Source of the DNA: Castanea sativa
Taxonomy: Eukaryota; Streptophyta; Magnoliopsida; Fagales; Fagaceae
Reading direction: 5' to 3'
Length of the DNA: 64,000 nt
Assembly: GCF_040712315.1 (NCBI RefSeq)
Contig: NC_134018.1
Span: 5,818,001-5,882,000 of the forward strand
Shown here: positions 35,501 to 48,140 of the stretch, in pieces
Position numbering within the stretch: the stretch's first letter is position 1
How the letters are laid out: every line of letters starts with the position of its first letter
Made by a program: the position numbers and the translations under genes
The notes under the pieces: generated by a model
What the model was told of the DNA's origin: nothing
Seen by the model: the letters and a program-made list of their open reading frames with translations, nothing else
Databases searched by the model: none

Positions 35501-35845
35501 TGTAGAATACGTTTCGCTTGAATTTTTGTTCAGTTCTTTGGGAATGCTCTAAAATGGGATGAAAGACTTGGTGAATATATAATTTAGTAGTCGTAAATAT
35601 TTTTGAGAAAACATTTTCTACTAATTACTTTGATATCTTTGAAAAGTATCACTAAAATTTCTCGTGATCTAGAGTCAGAGTCGGGGTTTGATTTAGGCCT
35701 AAGGCTATAATGATGTATTTTTTTTGTTGTGATATTTAATTTACAGTTTTTTTTTGGTTACATTTTATTTATTACTGATTAAAAATGGAAGCAAATAAGT
35801 AAAAGCAAATTCGCTTAAAATAAATTCAGTGGATTTTATAACATC
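32541..35845. other. Intergenic region between RLP-B and TE2
   Basis: No gene supported. The first 450 bp are the RLP-B 3' flank. A T-rich segment near 34610-34700 (beginning GGTGCTAAATAATCACTTTATTG) looks like the reversed poly(A) end of a retroposed sequence, but this is uncertain. The last 200 bp (35649-35845) are one half of a segmental duplication whose other copy is at 52078-52268. Confidence 0.55.
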
Positions 35846-35850
35846 AATAG

Positions 35851-36609
35851 TGTAAGTGCACAATTGCACCTGGGCCCAAAAGACAATTATGGGCTTAGGC
35901 CCAATGAGCCTTAAACAATGAAATTTTGTAGAGTGTGTGCTCGAAATCTAATTTAGAGGTACTAAGAACTTGACAACAAGCTAAGGTATGAAGATACTTG
36001 TAAATAAAAGATGATATTTGCAAAGGGACCTCCTGAGACGTGAGCCGAGGACCACTTCTATATTATTTCTCTTTCTCTCTTAAAGGTTACAATTCTTAAT
36101 TTCTTTCTTGGTAACTGACCGATCCCCTTTTCTTTGGCCTTCTCCTCCTTTAAATACTTCTTCCCTTGGTGCTTTATCCACGTGTTGCTCAAATCTCCTC
36201 TCCCCTAGATATTTCTTCTTTTAGTGCTTTGAATAGTAACCAAAAGTTTCGGTATACTGTTCAGGGGTCACTTCCCCATTAATGCGGCCAGGGAGGTAGG
36301 TGTAGGGTCTTTAATGTGGAGGTGGCAGCCTTTGCCTATGATATTTTTCTAACACCGGTGTATCTAAAAGGTTCAGGGGTTCCCCCTTTTAACCAACAGT
36401 CTTTCCGGAATTCTGCCTTGACCTTCATAGTGAATCTCTGAGCTCTCTTGGGTCTATCCGAGGAGGAACTCACCCTCGGACGTGTCCTCGGACCCTCGGC
36501 GTATGGGCCGATTTGTAGTACTAATAGATTCTTAATTTAAGAACAGGTTGGCCCTCCTTGCTAGAGCCTAAAGGCCCAAATGCCTGCTTAGGTCCTTTTA
36601 CTCCCCACA
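35851..36609 (-). repeat. 3' LTR of TE2 (left end)
   Basis: 759 bp, from TGTAAGTGCACAATTG to CTCCCCACA on plus. CCGAGGAC and CCTCGGAC motifs occur repeatedly, and a TATTTAAAG box on the minus strand (around 36162-36175) is the likely promoter. The adjacent polypurine tract on minus reads GAGGGGCTAT. Confidence 0.95.
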
Positions 36610-37112
36610 ATAGCCCCTCAAAACTCTATTTTTCAGCATCCGAGGAGAAAAATAGGGTTTTGATCTAACGAGAACTTACCCCACACATTTTGTAAATAAC
36701 CACACGTGTGGAGATCGTTTCGTGTTCCAGAAGATGTCATTTGGCGGTTTCAATTTCAAAAACGCACGCATTTATGACCGTAAGTTACACCTTGTCCCCC
36801 ACGTTCAACGGTGAGATGAGCATCTAACGGCCCTTGTTGCCCCCTGAAAATTTGGGCGGGACGAATGCAATTTTAAGGCCGCTTCCCGCACGTCGTGACG
36901 CTTTGGAAACATGCGCCTTTATTTATTTTTTCAGAGGCTAATCACATCAAAACATCAGTAGTTGCCTTTTCTCTGCAGAAATCCGTGGAAACTCGCACAA
37001 CTTCAAACTCGTAAGTTCCTACTTTTTCTTTAATCCATTCTCCTCGGATCTTGTCCTCGGCTCCCACCTTAACCATTCTCCCTTTTAAAACTCAGTCTTT
37101 CGTTCCTTTCTA

Positions 37113-39628
37113 ATGGGGAAATTTAAGTGTTTAGTTGACACCGCCGCTGGGATGGAAGGTTTTAGAGCCAAATACCACATTCCCAGCGACGTAGGTTTAA
37201 GATACTGTCCGGCAGAAGCCGTGGCTGGGTCTAAAAAAACGGGAGAGGTTATCATCCCCATGATTGCCTTCATAGAAGGTGGGATGACCCTCCCTATGAG
37301 AAGCGTGACCAGGGAATACCTCCGCAACCACCGGTTGTGTCCCGACCAGTGTGCTCCCAACATTTTTAGAGTCTTAGGAAGCGTCGACGCTCTAAACGAG
37401 CAGATGGGTCTAAACCTTACCTAGCATGACGTCGCGTTTATGTACGAATGCTACAAACTCACTAGGGTAGGTTATTATATCAAATCCCGCTCTAGCGTAG
37501 TTAGGTTAATTTCCTGTCTGCCCAAGTCCAATAAAGGCATGAAGGACAACTACCTCATCGCCTCAGGCAACTGGCACGACGACCCCCACTGCCTAGTCAA
37601 GTGGGGAGATCCAGGTGTGAATCCTTAGGATCGAACTTCCCACCCCGTAGCTCCATTTAACATCTTGAAACGTTCATTTACATTTACTTAAGCGTTTAAC
37701 TTTAGTTTATTACATGTCCTACAAATCTGACTATGTTTGTCTGTTTCGATATCTTTCTTTGCAGATAAACAACATGTGCGCCCGCGCTTAAGTCACTGCA
37801 ACGTTGCAGATTTGAACCGAGTGCTACGCTCAGAGGTCTTCGTGAGTGAAGACTTGCAACTTAGAGCGGCTCATTTGATATTAGGGTACGACCCTATCTC
37901 CTCGGACTTCCAGGAGATCGAGAACGCCATCATTGCGGGTGACTAGAGGCGTAGGAGGATCCACGTAGCCAGACCGCACTTCTTAGCCGACCACGACATT
38001 CCTGACAACCTCCACACAATATTGTACACACAACCCATCGCGGCAATCCCTCTCGCCACGCACTCTCAGGCAACTGTTGTCCCAGAGGAGCAAGTGTCTT
38101 CGTCGAACACGTTGGACAAGGAGATAAACAAGTTTCAACTTGAGGACGTCCAAAGGCCTTGTGGAAACCCATTTGTCGTCCTTTTCGACGAGGAAGAGGA
38201 AGCCGCTGAGACCTCTGGGATAACCGGCCTAGTGATAGCACGTCCAGACGACAGCTCTATTAAAGAGGACATGAACGCGCTTAAGGGCCTCCTGACCACA
38301 AGAGGCGAGAGAGTTGCTAAAAAGGGGGCGAGGGGATCTCAAGCTCCCCCAGCTTTGCCACCACCCCCTCCTCCAGCCGACCCCAAGCCTCCTGCTGACA
38401 ATCCGAAGAAGAAAAGGAAGGTGGAGGCCGAGGGGGCTGGTGGCGAGAAGCAAAAAAAATGAAACAGCAACCACCACCAGCTCAGCAGTAGAAGCTGGAC
38501 AAGGGTAAAGGGCGCGCCCGTTCGGTTGAAAGTGGGGAGATCAGAGATATGGCCGAGGTACGCCGAGCACCGGCTATGTGGTCTCCTGAATTGAGACTGG
38601 ATGGAGCGCCAATTTCCCTCCAGTCTAACATCAGGGCGTTCTAACAAGGCTATGCCCTCCACCTGGCCGAGGCGTTGGAGCGTCCTCTTCTGCTGCCCAA
38701 GGACATGGAAGCTTTAGAAAAGATGAGCCAGCCTCAGCTATTCCTTTCTTTGAAAAAAGATTTAGCTCTGGTAAGCTCCCCTTCGTACTCATACCTTAGG
38801 TTCATTTGTATACACTTTACCGCATTTAACCCCCTGACATTTTTCACAGGCCATCCAAGAAGTTTTCGCTGCCGAGAAGTTCATGGAGGATTCTTGGAAG
38901 CGAGCTGGAATGGAGCAGGAGATACGGCAAGAGACAGAGAAGTCCCTAAGCCAGGCCCTAGCAGAAAATGGGAAGCTCACATCACAGCTGGCTGATCTAA
39001 AAAGAGAGAAGGATGGTGCCGAAGCCAGCTTAAAGACGATGAAGAACCAAGTGGAGGGGCAACGTAAGCTTCTTCACCAAAAGGACGACGAGCTTTCCCA
39101 AGCCCAACGAGCATGCTCTGACTTGGAGAAGGAGCTTACGCGAATGAAGGAGGAAGTTCGCACCCACAAGCACTCACTGGAGGCCGCGAAGCAGGCCAGC
39201 TATCAGGAGGGAGTGACTGCAACACGGGACCTATTGACAGAAGCTTTCGCGGCCTTGTGCCGAGAATACTGTCAACAGGTCTGGAGAGAGGCCTTGAACG
39301 CAGCAGGGGTTCCTCAAGCTTCCGAGCTGAGGAAGCCCGAGAACGTTTGGCTTCCCTAGACATACAGGAGATAGAAGACCCTCATATTGTTGCCTCTCCT
39401 GCCCTTCCTTCCGTGGTGCCAGAACTCGTTCCTGATCCTACAGAACCTGAAGGTTCCCATAAAGAGAAGGACGGGTGTGAAGCTGCCGAGAAGGAGCAAA
39501 GCCAGAATGTGGAGCCCATCCTTCCTCCAACAGACAAAGGGAAACATGTCTTGTCTGCCTTTAAGTTGGAGTTGAAGAGCACCGAGGCTGGCAGCACTTC
39601 CCTTCAAGACCCACCTCCCAAAGCTTAG
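37113..39628 (+). pseudogene. TE2 antisense ORF (aORF), interrupted
   Basis: Inferred exons 37113-37614, 37765-38770 and 38850 onward, all with GT-AG junctions; the first intron is in phase 1. Exon 1 contains LPMRSVTREYLRNHRLCPDQ and PNIFRVLGSVDALNE, the counterpart of the transposase-like domain in the TE1 aORF. Exon 2 has an acidic stretch, a proline-rich run (PPPPPPADPKPP) and a classical nuclear-localisation motif PKKKRKV (38403-38423). The last exon is a long coiled coil. Lesions: TAG at 37422-37424 and another at the GD-stop-RRRR position near 37944; a frame change in an A-run near 38452-38459; further stops near 38490 and 38642; a frame change near 39350. The product cannot be made whole. 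The molecular role of the family is unknown. Confidence 0.8.
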
Positions 39629-40133
39629 GGCCTAGCATAGGACTTTTTTGTATTTTGCAGTTTCTTTACATAATAATGTATTTTACTTACAATTAATGAA
39701 GAACAATTTTTATTCAATTTTCATTCAAGTTGTATTTATTTTACTTTATCTTTTTTGTGCTTGTCATGAAAGTTCTCACTAACACGTAGCTAAAGAAAGA
39801 ACAGATTAAATAATTCTAACTCCAACAGTTAAACAATTATAACTTTTAAATAGCCATATGCACACTTTCTTTGCAGAGTATGTCATTCAAGAATCTGGCA
39901 AAAACTAACTTAGTTTGGATGGTATACAGTGCCTTACTTAGAAAGCCTATATGATAGTTAAGCTTTGTAATTTGAGATATCAATTTTAGTAGAGTGTAAG
40001 GTCCGAGGACCATACCTTACAAAACCTTTGTTTTAATATTTACAGTTGTACACCTTAAGATCCAATTTAACAGATGGTAAGGCATTGACTTCCACAATGT
40101 GTGTGATAATAATAAGAACAATGGCTGAATAAT

Positions 40134-40560
40134 AAGACATCAATTTCCACAGGATCTGTGGTCCGAGGACCATACAAAACCTAGTTCCTGTTTGATACTC
40201 AATAACAGTAACTTCAAATGTTAATTTCCCCAAAGTAGAATGCCCGAGGACCCGACATAACTAAGGTTCTGTTTAACAAATGATAAGATATCAATTTCCA
40301 CAAGGATTGTGGTCCAAGGACCATACTTAACCAAGTTTCTGTTTGACCCTTAAGAATAGTAATTTCAAATGTTAATTTCCCCAAAGTAGGAGGTCCGAGG
40401 ACCCGGCATAACTAAGGTTCTGTTTAACAAATAAGAAGATATCAATTTCCACAAGGTTTGTGGTCCGAGGACCATACTTAACCAAGTTTCTGTTTGACAC
40501 TTAAGAATAGTAACTTCAAATCCCTAATGTATTCATAACTTTGAACTGCTAATTAACAAA
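40134..40560. repeat. 151-bp tandem repeats in TE2
   Basis: Three units starting at 40134, 40285 and 40436 (AAGA(C/T)ATCAATTTCCACA), 151 bp apart. Each contains the palindromic GGTCCGAGGACC and a CCCGAGGACC relative. The same CCGAGGAC core occurs many times in the TE2 LTR. The array lies between the aORF end and the pol end, the position held by the 67-bp array in TE1. Confidence 0.85.
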
Positions 40561-40571
40561 AGCACATTTTA

Positions 40572-43500
40572 TTAATAATAATACCTTCGAAGGTTATTTA
40601 CATTTCATGGACGTTGTACAATTCTTTCATCTAGGTCAGCTAGCCGATACGACCCTATGCCTGCTACTAAAACAATGCGATAAGGACCTTCCCAGTTTGG
40701 TCCTAGCTTACCCCAAGCTGGGTTTTTAGCAGTGCCAACAACTTTTCTTAGTACAAGATCCCTAGGTGCGAGTGGCCTTAGCTTCACGTGGGCATCATAT
40801 CCCCGCTTGAGCTTCTATTGATAATAAGCCATTTGGACCATAACGGCCTCGCGCCGTTCCTCAACTAAATTCAGGTCTTTCTCTAGGAGGCCATCGTTAT
40901 TCTCCAGGCTAAAAGAACTCGTCTTTAGGGTGGGAAAATCAGATTCCAGAGGTATCACTGCCTCGGCTCCATAAGTCATAGAGAATGGAGTTTCTCTAGT
41001 GGACCTGCGCGATGTAGTCCGATACGTCCACAGAACATGTGGTAGTTCTTCTACCCATCTACCTTTCGCATCGTCCAACCTTTTCTTGAGCCCACTGACT
41101 ATGACCTTGTTAACGGCCTCGGCTTGCCCATTTCCCCGAGGATAAGCTGGGGTGGAGTATCTATTTATGATGCCCATGTCACCACAATATTTCCTAAAAA
41201 CCTTGCTGTCGAATTGAACCCCATTGTCAGAAATAAGTGTGTGTGATATACCGAATCTGGTGACGATGTTTTTCCAAACAAACTTCTTGGAATCAACGTC
41301 TCTGATATTCGCTAAGGGCTCAGCCTCGACCCATTTAGTGAAATAGCCTGTCCCCACGAGCAGCCATCTTTTTTTTCCTGCAGCCCTCGAAAATGGCCCC
41401 ACTATGTCCAATCCCTATTGTGCAAAAGGCCAAGGACTGGAGAGAGGGTTGAGAACCCCTCCAGGTTGATGAATATTAGGGGTGAAACTCTGACATTGAT
41501 CACATTTTCTAGCATAGTCCTGAGCCTCCCTCTGCATATTGGGCCACCAATAACCCTGAGTTAGGGCTCTATGGGCTAAGGACCTTCCCCCAGTGTGGCT
41601 CCCACAAATCCCTTCATGCAGTTCTTCCAGAAGCGCTTCCGTTGATTCAGGGTGCACACATAACAAGTATGGTCTTGAGAAGGATCGTTTATACAGTTTC
41701 TGATCCTCGGACAACTAGAAACGTGGCGCCTTTCGACGTATCTTATCTGCTTCAGACTTGTCCTTAGGGAGGATGTCGTTCTTAAGAAAAGATATGACCA
41801 GGTCAATCCAACTAGGTCCAGGCCTTATCAGATGGATGCGAGCCGCGTTGACAGTGGTAAGAGTTGGCTCTAGCAAATCCTCTACGAGGATGATCCTGGG
41901 CAAACCCTGAGCCAAAGACGTTGCTAATGTGGCCAAAGAGTCTGCATGGGTGTTTCCACTCCTAGAGATGTGAGATAAGACAAAGGAATGAAACTTAGCT
42001 TGCTGACGTTTGACCTGGGCCAAGTATTCTTGCATTCTTGGGTCCCTAGCCTCCATGGTCCCCGTGACCTAGCCGACCACTAACTGAGAATCCGAGAACA
42101 CATGAACTTCCTTTCCACCCATCCTATGTACCATGTTCATGCCCACCAAGACTGCTTCATACTCGGCCTCATTATTAGTAGCCGAGAACACTAGTCTTAA
42201 AGATTTTTCGAAGATAATTCCCTCAGGGGATATTAGGACAAGTCCAACACCAGACCCTCTTTGATTAGCTGCCCCATCCACATACACTTTCCAAGTCGGA
42301 GGTGCTGCGGCTGTGATCACACCAACTGATTTTTCATCCATGTGTGCTTCTTTCAGAGTTTCTTCTAGCAATGGTTCGGCGAACTCTGCCACCAAATCAG
42401 CAAGGACCTGGCCCTTCACCGAGGTGCGAGGCATGTATTTAATGTTAAAGGCCCCTAAAATGGTTCCCCACTTTGCCACCCTGCCAGAGTAATTGGCGCT
42501 GCGTAACACCGCCTTAAGAGGCAATTGGGTTAGAACCACCACAGTGTGGGACTGGAAATAATGAGGGAGCTTCCGCGTGGCATGAACTATGGCCAAAAGT
42601 GCTTTCTCCAAGAGTAGATAGCGCACCTCGGCCTCATTCAAGGACTTACTAATGTAGTAGACCGGTCTCTGCATCCCACTTTCATCCCTTATGAGGACCA
42701 GGCTAACCGCGTGGACAACCACTGCCAGATAAGCAAACAGGACCTCGTCCGCCTCGGGGCGAGACAAAATGGGTGGCCGAGAGAGATATTGCTTAAGCTG
42801 TTGGAAGGCTAACACACAGTCCTCGGTCCATTGAAACCCTTTCCATTTATTCAACAATTGGAAGAAAGGACGGCACCGGTTAGCTGACTGAGAGATAAAT
42901 CTGCTCAGTGCAGCAATCATTCCGGTCAATTTCTGGATCTCTTTTGGGTTCCGGGGCGGCTGCAAGTTCTGAATAGCCTTGATCTGCGCTGGGTTTACCT
43001 CTATACCTCTATGAGTAATCATATAACCCAAGAACTTTTCAGAACCCACGCCAAAAGAGCACTTTGAGGCGTTAAGGCACAACTTGTGCCTCCTGAGCAC
43101 CTGGAAGGTGTCAGCCAAATCTTTAACGTGCGAAGGTATCGTTTTACTCTTTACCACCATATCATCCACGTATACCACAATAGTCTTCCCAAGTTGCTGT
43201 TCGAACATTCTGGTCATCATTCTTTGATAGGTAGCCCCAGCATTCTTCAATCCAAATGGCATGACCTTATAGTGGTAGTTCCCTGTTGGAGTAATGAAAG
43301 CTGTCTTCTTTTAATCCTCCAATGCCAATGGAATCTGGTGGTAACCCTAGAAGGCATCCAAAAAACTCATACGAGGATGTCCGACAGTGGCATCCACAAG
43401 CTGATCAATACGTGGCATTGGGAACGAATCCTTGAGGCAGGCTTTGTTTAAATCCGGGAAGTCCACACCTACTCTCCACGTTCCATTCTTCTTTTTTACC

Positions 43501-45899
43501 ACAACCGTATGCGCCAACCATTCGGGGTAGAAAACTTCTTTAATAGCCCCGGCCCTCTTGAGCTTGAGCACCTCCTCCTTAACAGCCTCGGAATGTTCCT
43601 TGGAAGAACGCTGAGGTGGCTGTCTTCTCGGAACAATGGCGGGGTTGACATTCAAATGATGACAAATGAAGCTCAAGTCTATGCCCGGAGCCTCATAAGG
43701 GTCTCATGCAAAGACATCAATGTTGTCCTTCAGAAACCCCAACAAATCCATCTTCTCCTGGTGTGGCAAGCGTATGCCAACTTGGAAGAATCTCTTAGGG
43801 TCATCAGCTATCAAAAACTTCTCTAAATCCTTACAAAGAGCCTCCTCTCCTATCACCGCATCGGGCGTATTCGGAGCTGTTAATTGCTATAAGTCTTTGA
43901 TGATCAAAGCCGAAGACTCGGCTTCTGTCTGATGCAGCACTGCAGCCGATATGCATTGCCTGGCCACCGATTGACTACCGAGGATCTCTTCAACATATTC
44001 CCCCGAGGGGAACTTAACCTTAACATGCAAGGTAGAGGAGACAACACCCAAAGCATGCAGCCATGGCCTGGCAAGGATGGCTGTATATAGGGAATACGCG
44101 TCAACCACAATGAAATCCACCTCAACCGTTTTTGAGCCAAATTGAACGGGCAGACGAATCTGTCCCTTCGGTACAACGGCCTTTCCTTCAAAGCTTATAA
44201 GCGGCGAATCGTAAGGAGTAAGATCCTCCAGCTTCAACCTTAGCCCCTTAAATAAATCATGGTACATAATATCTGCACCGCTGCCCTGATCAATCATCAC
44301 CCTCTTTACGTCATAATTTCCTATCCTAAGAGTGACCACAAGAGCATCGTCATGGGGTTAGATGGTACCAACTTTATCCTCCTCTGAAAATCCCAAGACG
44401 GGTAAATTCACCTTCAACCTCTTCGGCCTGCAGCCTGCCTCCTCGGTTTGAGAATGTGAAACTGCCATCACTCTGGTGGGACCCGAGCTTGTCCTGCCAG
44501 GTGCAGCAAAGATAACGTTAATCGTTCCCAATACTGGCCGAGATGAATTATTCTTCTGGTTGTTTGAGCCGGATTGATGGCTTTGCCCGTTAGGTTGATA
44601 AAGGTGCTGCTTCAGTTTTCCTTCACCGACAAGCTGCTCCAAGTGGTTCCAAAGGGTCCGACAGTTCTCGGTAGTGTGGCCCACGTCCTGATGGTATTGA
44701 CAAAAGAGGTTCTGATTCCTCTTCGCAGGGTCTCCCGCCATCTTACTAGGCCACCTGAAGAAGGGCTCCTTACGAACTTTCTCCAGTAATTGGTGTACTG
44801 GTTCTCGGAACACAGTATTCACGGTCTAAGGGGCTGCCGAGCCAAAATGCCCGATGTAATCTCTTCTCGACTTGTTGTTGTGGTATCTGTCCGACCTGAA
44901 ATCCCTTCTCTCCTGCGGGATAACCTTCTCCTTACCCTTTCCTTGCTGCTGGTCTTCCTCTACCCTTTTGTATTCATCAATACGATCTATGAGGCGACGT
45001 ACGCTGCGGACGGGCTTTTTGGTCAAGGACTTCCTCAAGTCGTGATTAGTAGGAAGGCCTACCTTGAAGGTATTGAGTGCCACCTCATCAAAATCACCAT
45101 CTATCTCATTAAACATCTCCCAATACCGGTCGGAATATGCTTTCAACGTCTCCCCTTCCCTCATGGCCATGGATAACAGTGAGTCTAATGGTCGAGGCAC
45201 TCTGCTACATGTGATAAACCACGATGCAAATGCTCTAGTAAGCTCCTCAAACGAACCTACGGACCCCGATTTAAGGCCGTTGAACCACCTCATAGCAACA
45301 GGTCCCAAGCTAGAGGGGAAAACTTTACACATCAGGGTCTCATTATGAGAGTGCACCGCCATCATCTGGTTAAAGTGACTCACGTGCACCACCGGATCCG
45401 TCCGGCCATTGTAAATGGTAAAGGTGGGCTGGGTGAACCTCCTGGGGAGCCTCCCCTTCTCAATCCTCCGTGAGAATAGCGATTTGGAGAGTTGATGCAA
45501 CGCCCGACTCATAGCATCGTTCCCCAAGCCCCTGGAAGGGAGTTTCTTGTGCCTGTGAGCTAGCGGGTCGTCCTTCTCATAAGAGGACGTTGCGCTGGGG
45601 GGCGACCATGACCTCGAGCTGTAACTACCTCCCCGGACCTCCACTGAAGAAGGATTAGATGAGGACGGTGAATGCTTACGTCTGGCACGGCGCAGTTTTC
45701 TTTTCAAATGATTAATCTCCTTCTGCATGGCTTTAGCATCATCCTCGTGGGTGGTGCTGCCCCCGCCATAAGTATGGCTCACCCTAGGGTATTCTGTATG
45801 AACGCTTCCCTCTCGATCCATTCAATGCTCAAGACGCTCGAAAAGATCCTCAGGTTGTGATCCTTGAGATTCTGCATGGTGTGAGCCTAGGCCTGCCAT
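40572..45899 (-). pseudogene. TE2 gag-protease-pol, disabled by nonsense codons only
   Basis: From the ATG at 45899 (MAGLGSHHAESQGSQ) to TAA at 40572 everything stays in one frame of about 1776 codons. Domains: gag (FTQPTFTIYNG, 45821-44826); zinc-finger-like CQYHQDVGHTTENC; protease with DQGSGADIM (near 44290); RT (43676-42900) with YVDDM; RNase H; second RNase H with YVDGAANQRGSG; integrase HHCC finger and DDE core (DIVGP, ISDNG, GQAE). Nonsense codons lie near 45822, 44826, 44358, 43887, 43703, 43347, 43311, 42069, 41715, 41415, 40815 and 40605. Each fits a CAG, CAA, CGA or TGG codon changed by one transition, judged from the residue conserved in relatives. I saw no frameshift. Confidence 0.9.
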
Positions 45900-45926
45900 A
45901 GTATCCCAGCTCCTTTCAGACTAGAT

Positions 45927-45944
45927 TTCCCACAGACGGCGCCA
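45927..45944 (-). other. TE2 primer-binding site
   Basis: Minus-strand TGGCGCCGTCTGTGGGAA, two bases inside the 5' LTR. It is identical to the TE1 site although the two elements' LTRs are unrelated. Confidence 0.8.
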
Positions 45945-45946
45945 AT

Positions 45947-46705
45947 TGTAAGTACACAATTGCACCTGGACCCAAAAGACAATTATGGGCTCAGACCCAA
46001 TGAGCCTTAAACAATGAAATTTTGTAGAGTGTAGGCTTAAAATCTAATTTAGAGGTACTAAGAACTTGACAATAGGCTAAGGTATGAAGATACTTATAAA
46101 TAAAAGATGATATTTGCAAAGGGACCTCCTCGGACGTGAGCCGAGGACCACTTCTATATTATTTCTCTTTCTCTCTTAAAGGTTACAATTCTTAATTTCT
46201 TTCTTGGTAACTAACCGATCCCCTTTTCTTTGGTCTTCTCCCCCTTTAAATACTTCTTCCCTTGGTGCTTTATCCACGTGTTGCTCAAATCTCCTCTCCC
46301 CAAGATATTTCTTCTCTTAGTGCTTTGAATAGTAACCAGAAGTTTCGGTCTACTATTCAGGGGTCACTTCCCCATTAATGCGGCTAGGGAGGTAGATGCA
46401 GGGTCTTTAATGTGGAGGTGGCAGCCTTTGCCTATGATATTCTTCTAACATCGGTGTATCTAAAAGGTTCAGGGGTTCCCCCTTTTAACCAACAGTCTTT
46501 CCGGAATTCTGCCTTGACCTTCATAGTGAATCTCCGAGCTCTCTTGGGTCTATCCGAGGAGGAACTCACCCTCAGACGTGTCCTCTGACCCTCGGCGTAT
46601 GGGCCGATTTGCAGTACTAATAGATTCTTAATTTACAAACAGGTCGGCCCTCCTTGCTAGAGCCCAAAGGCCCAAATGCCTGCTTGGGTCCTTTTACTCC
46701 CCACA
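45947..46705 (-). repeat. 5' LTR of TE2 (right end)
   Basis: 759 bp, TG to CA, partner of 35851-36609. It has the same TATTTAAAG promoter-like box on the minus strand near 46242-46255. Confidence 0.95.
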
Positions 46706-46710
46706 AATAG

Positions 46711-48140
46711 TTGAGGAGCTCATCCCTTATTTCTCTATTTTAGATTTTGCGGAGTAGTAGGTTTATCGTTGAGGTGGTTTGCGTATAACAGAAATCAAAG
46801 AAACAAAAAGAAGAAGCTAGATCAAAAATGAAGGCTAGACGACAAGTAGCTTAAGTAGTTTTGATAAAAGCTACATGTAGTTTAACTTTGGGTAGTGAAC
46901 ACGTGAGCAGCATGTGTGTGATTAGTTGTACAGTGTATTTAGTTAGTTAGAAGTTAGTTATCTGTTAGTTTTTCCCTCTCTTTGCTTTGTATATAAAGAT
47001 CTGTGTAATCGTTATTTTCCAAGTTAATGAGAATTCACTCTTAACCAAATCTTCATAGTGTAAGAAGATTATTACAATTTGCATTAATTTTTTTTTTTTA
47101 GCTTGCATTAATAAATGTTAGACACTTCACACTAGTGTTCAGTGATTTATTTCTAACCGTAATGATTTTCTAAGAAGTTTATTTCTGTCATTTTTTGTGA
47201 TGTGGCTTAACATTGGATATTTGGCAAAGTCGGTGGCCTTTAGTTTGCTCTGGTGGAAGTAGGAAACGATGTCCCATTTGGTTTTCGAGGTATACATCAC
47301 CGCACAAAGAAAATCAAGTCCTAGTTGTAATAGGAATCTAGGATACATTAGCCGACTTTGGTAGTATATATATACTATGTTAGGGCTTGAGGAATTGTAT
47401 TGTGTGAGAAAGTGTAGTGTTACAAGACTAATGCAAATACAATAGGTTGTTGCTATTGTGCTACTATAATAATGTTCTTATTTTATAGTGGAATTTTCTT
47501 TGTTGGAGGTAGGCATATTGCTAAACCATGTAAATTTTCTTTATTTATTTTTCATCTCTCTTCTTTAATTTGGTGTTAGTGAGTCTATTTTCACAACAGT
47601 TGTTGATATTGAAGATTAGTCAATGCTAAACTTATAATTTTTGTTTTTTTGTTTTGTTTTGTTTTTTTTTTTTTTTTGAGAATAGTCAAAGGAATTTTAA
47701 TTTGTTATTGAGTGTTTTTTAGAGAATAATTATTAAACTTTAGTGGAGCCTTGCACACTTGTGAATATTTCTTGATGTTTGGCCGTTGTTTTGTGTCTAT
47801 CTCATATATTGGGTTGATATATATATTAGAGTAATTTATCTAATTCACATAAATTACATTAGTTCTTTTTTTTTTAATTCATTGTTTTTAGAGAGATAAG
47901 TAAGATTCAAATTACAGACATAAGACACTTCAAAAAAAAATGTCGTTTACTCATTACTACTTAACTATCATTTTAACCCTCTTTTACCTTCTAAAACAAT
48001 GCATGGACTGAAATAATCTTGTTTCTCATATTAAGTCAGAGATACACAACATATACTTCTTCTTCTTTTTTTTTGATAAAGTACACAACATATACTTAGT
48101 GGTGGGTATTTAGCATTTTCCTAGTTAATGAAAACATAAA
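46711..48140. other. Intergenic sequence downstream of TE2
   Basis: No gene supported. The first kilobase belongs to the segmental duplication shared with 52985-53440. The remainder is AT-rich with poly(T) runs (for example 47660-47680). Confidence 0.55.

Larger units (their letters stand above)
35846..46710 (-). mobile_element. TE2: decayed Tat-lineage Ty3/gypsy LTR retrotransposon
   Basis: The element spans 35851-46705 (10,855 bp), flanked by AATAG at 35846-35850 and 46706-46710. Both LTRs are 759 bp, TG to CA. It has the same architecture and orientation as TE1: gag-protease-pol on minus, antisense gene on plus, and a tandem-repeat block between them. Hand alignment of the LTRs gives about 35 substitutions (about 29 transitions, 6 transversions) and no indels, about 4.6%, so it is older than TE1. 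All coding units carry nonsense codons. TE3 is the same family. Confidence 0.95.
35649..47760 (+). repeat. Segmental duplication copy 1, interrupted by TE2
   Basis: 35649-35850 (TCTCGTGATCTAGAGTCAGAG and onward) matches 52078-52268. The sequence just after TE2 (46711-47760, starting TTGAGGAGCTCATCCC) matches 52985-53440 with gaps. The two halves are adjacent here once TE2 is removed. In the other copy they are separated by about 715 bp of unrelated sequence. Confidence 0.8.

Noticed and set aside
38403..38423. Possible viral origin of the PKKKRKV motif
   Set aside because: Seven basic-rich residues arise easily by convergence, and the surrounding protein is an ordinary Tat antisense ORF. No viral gene is indicated.
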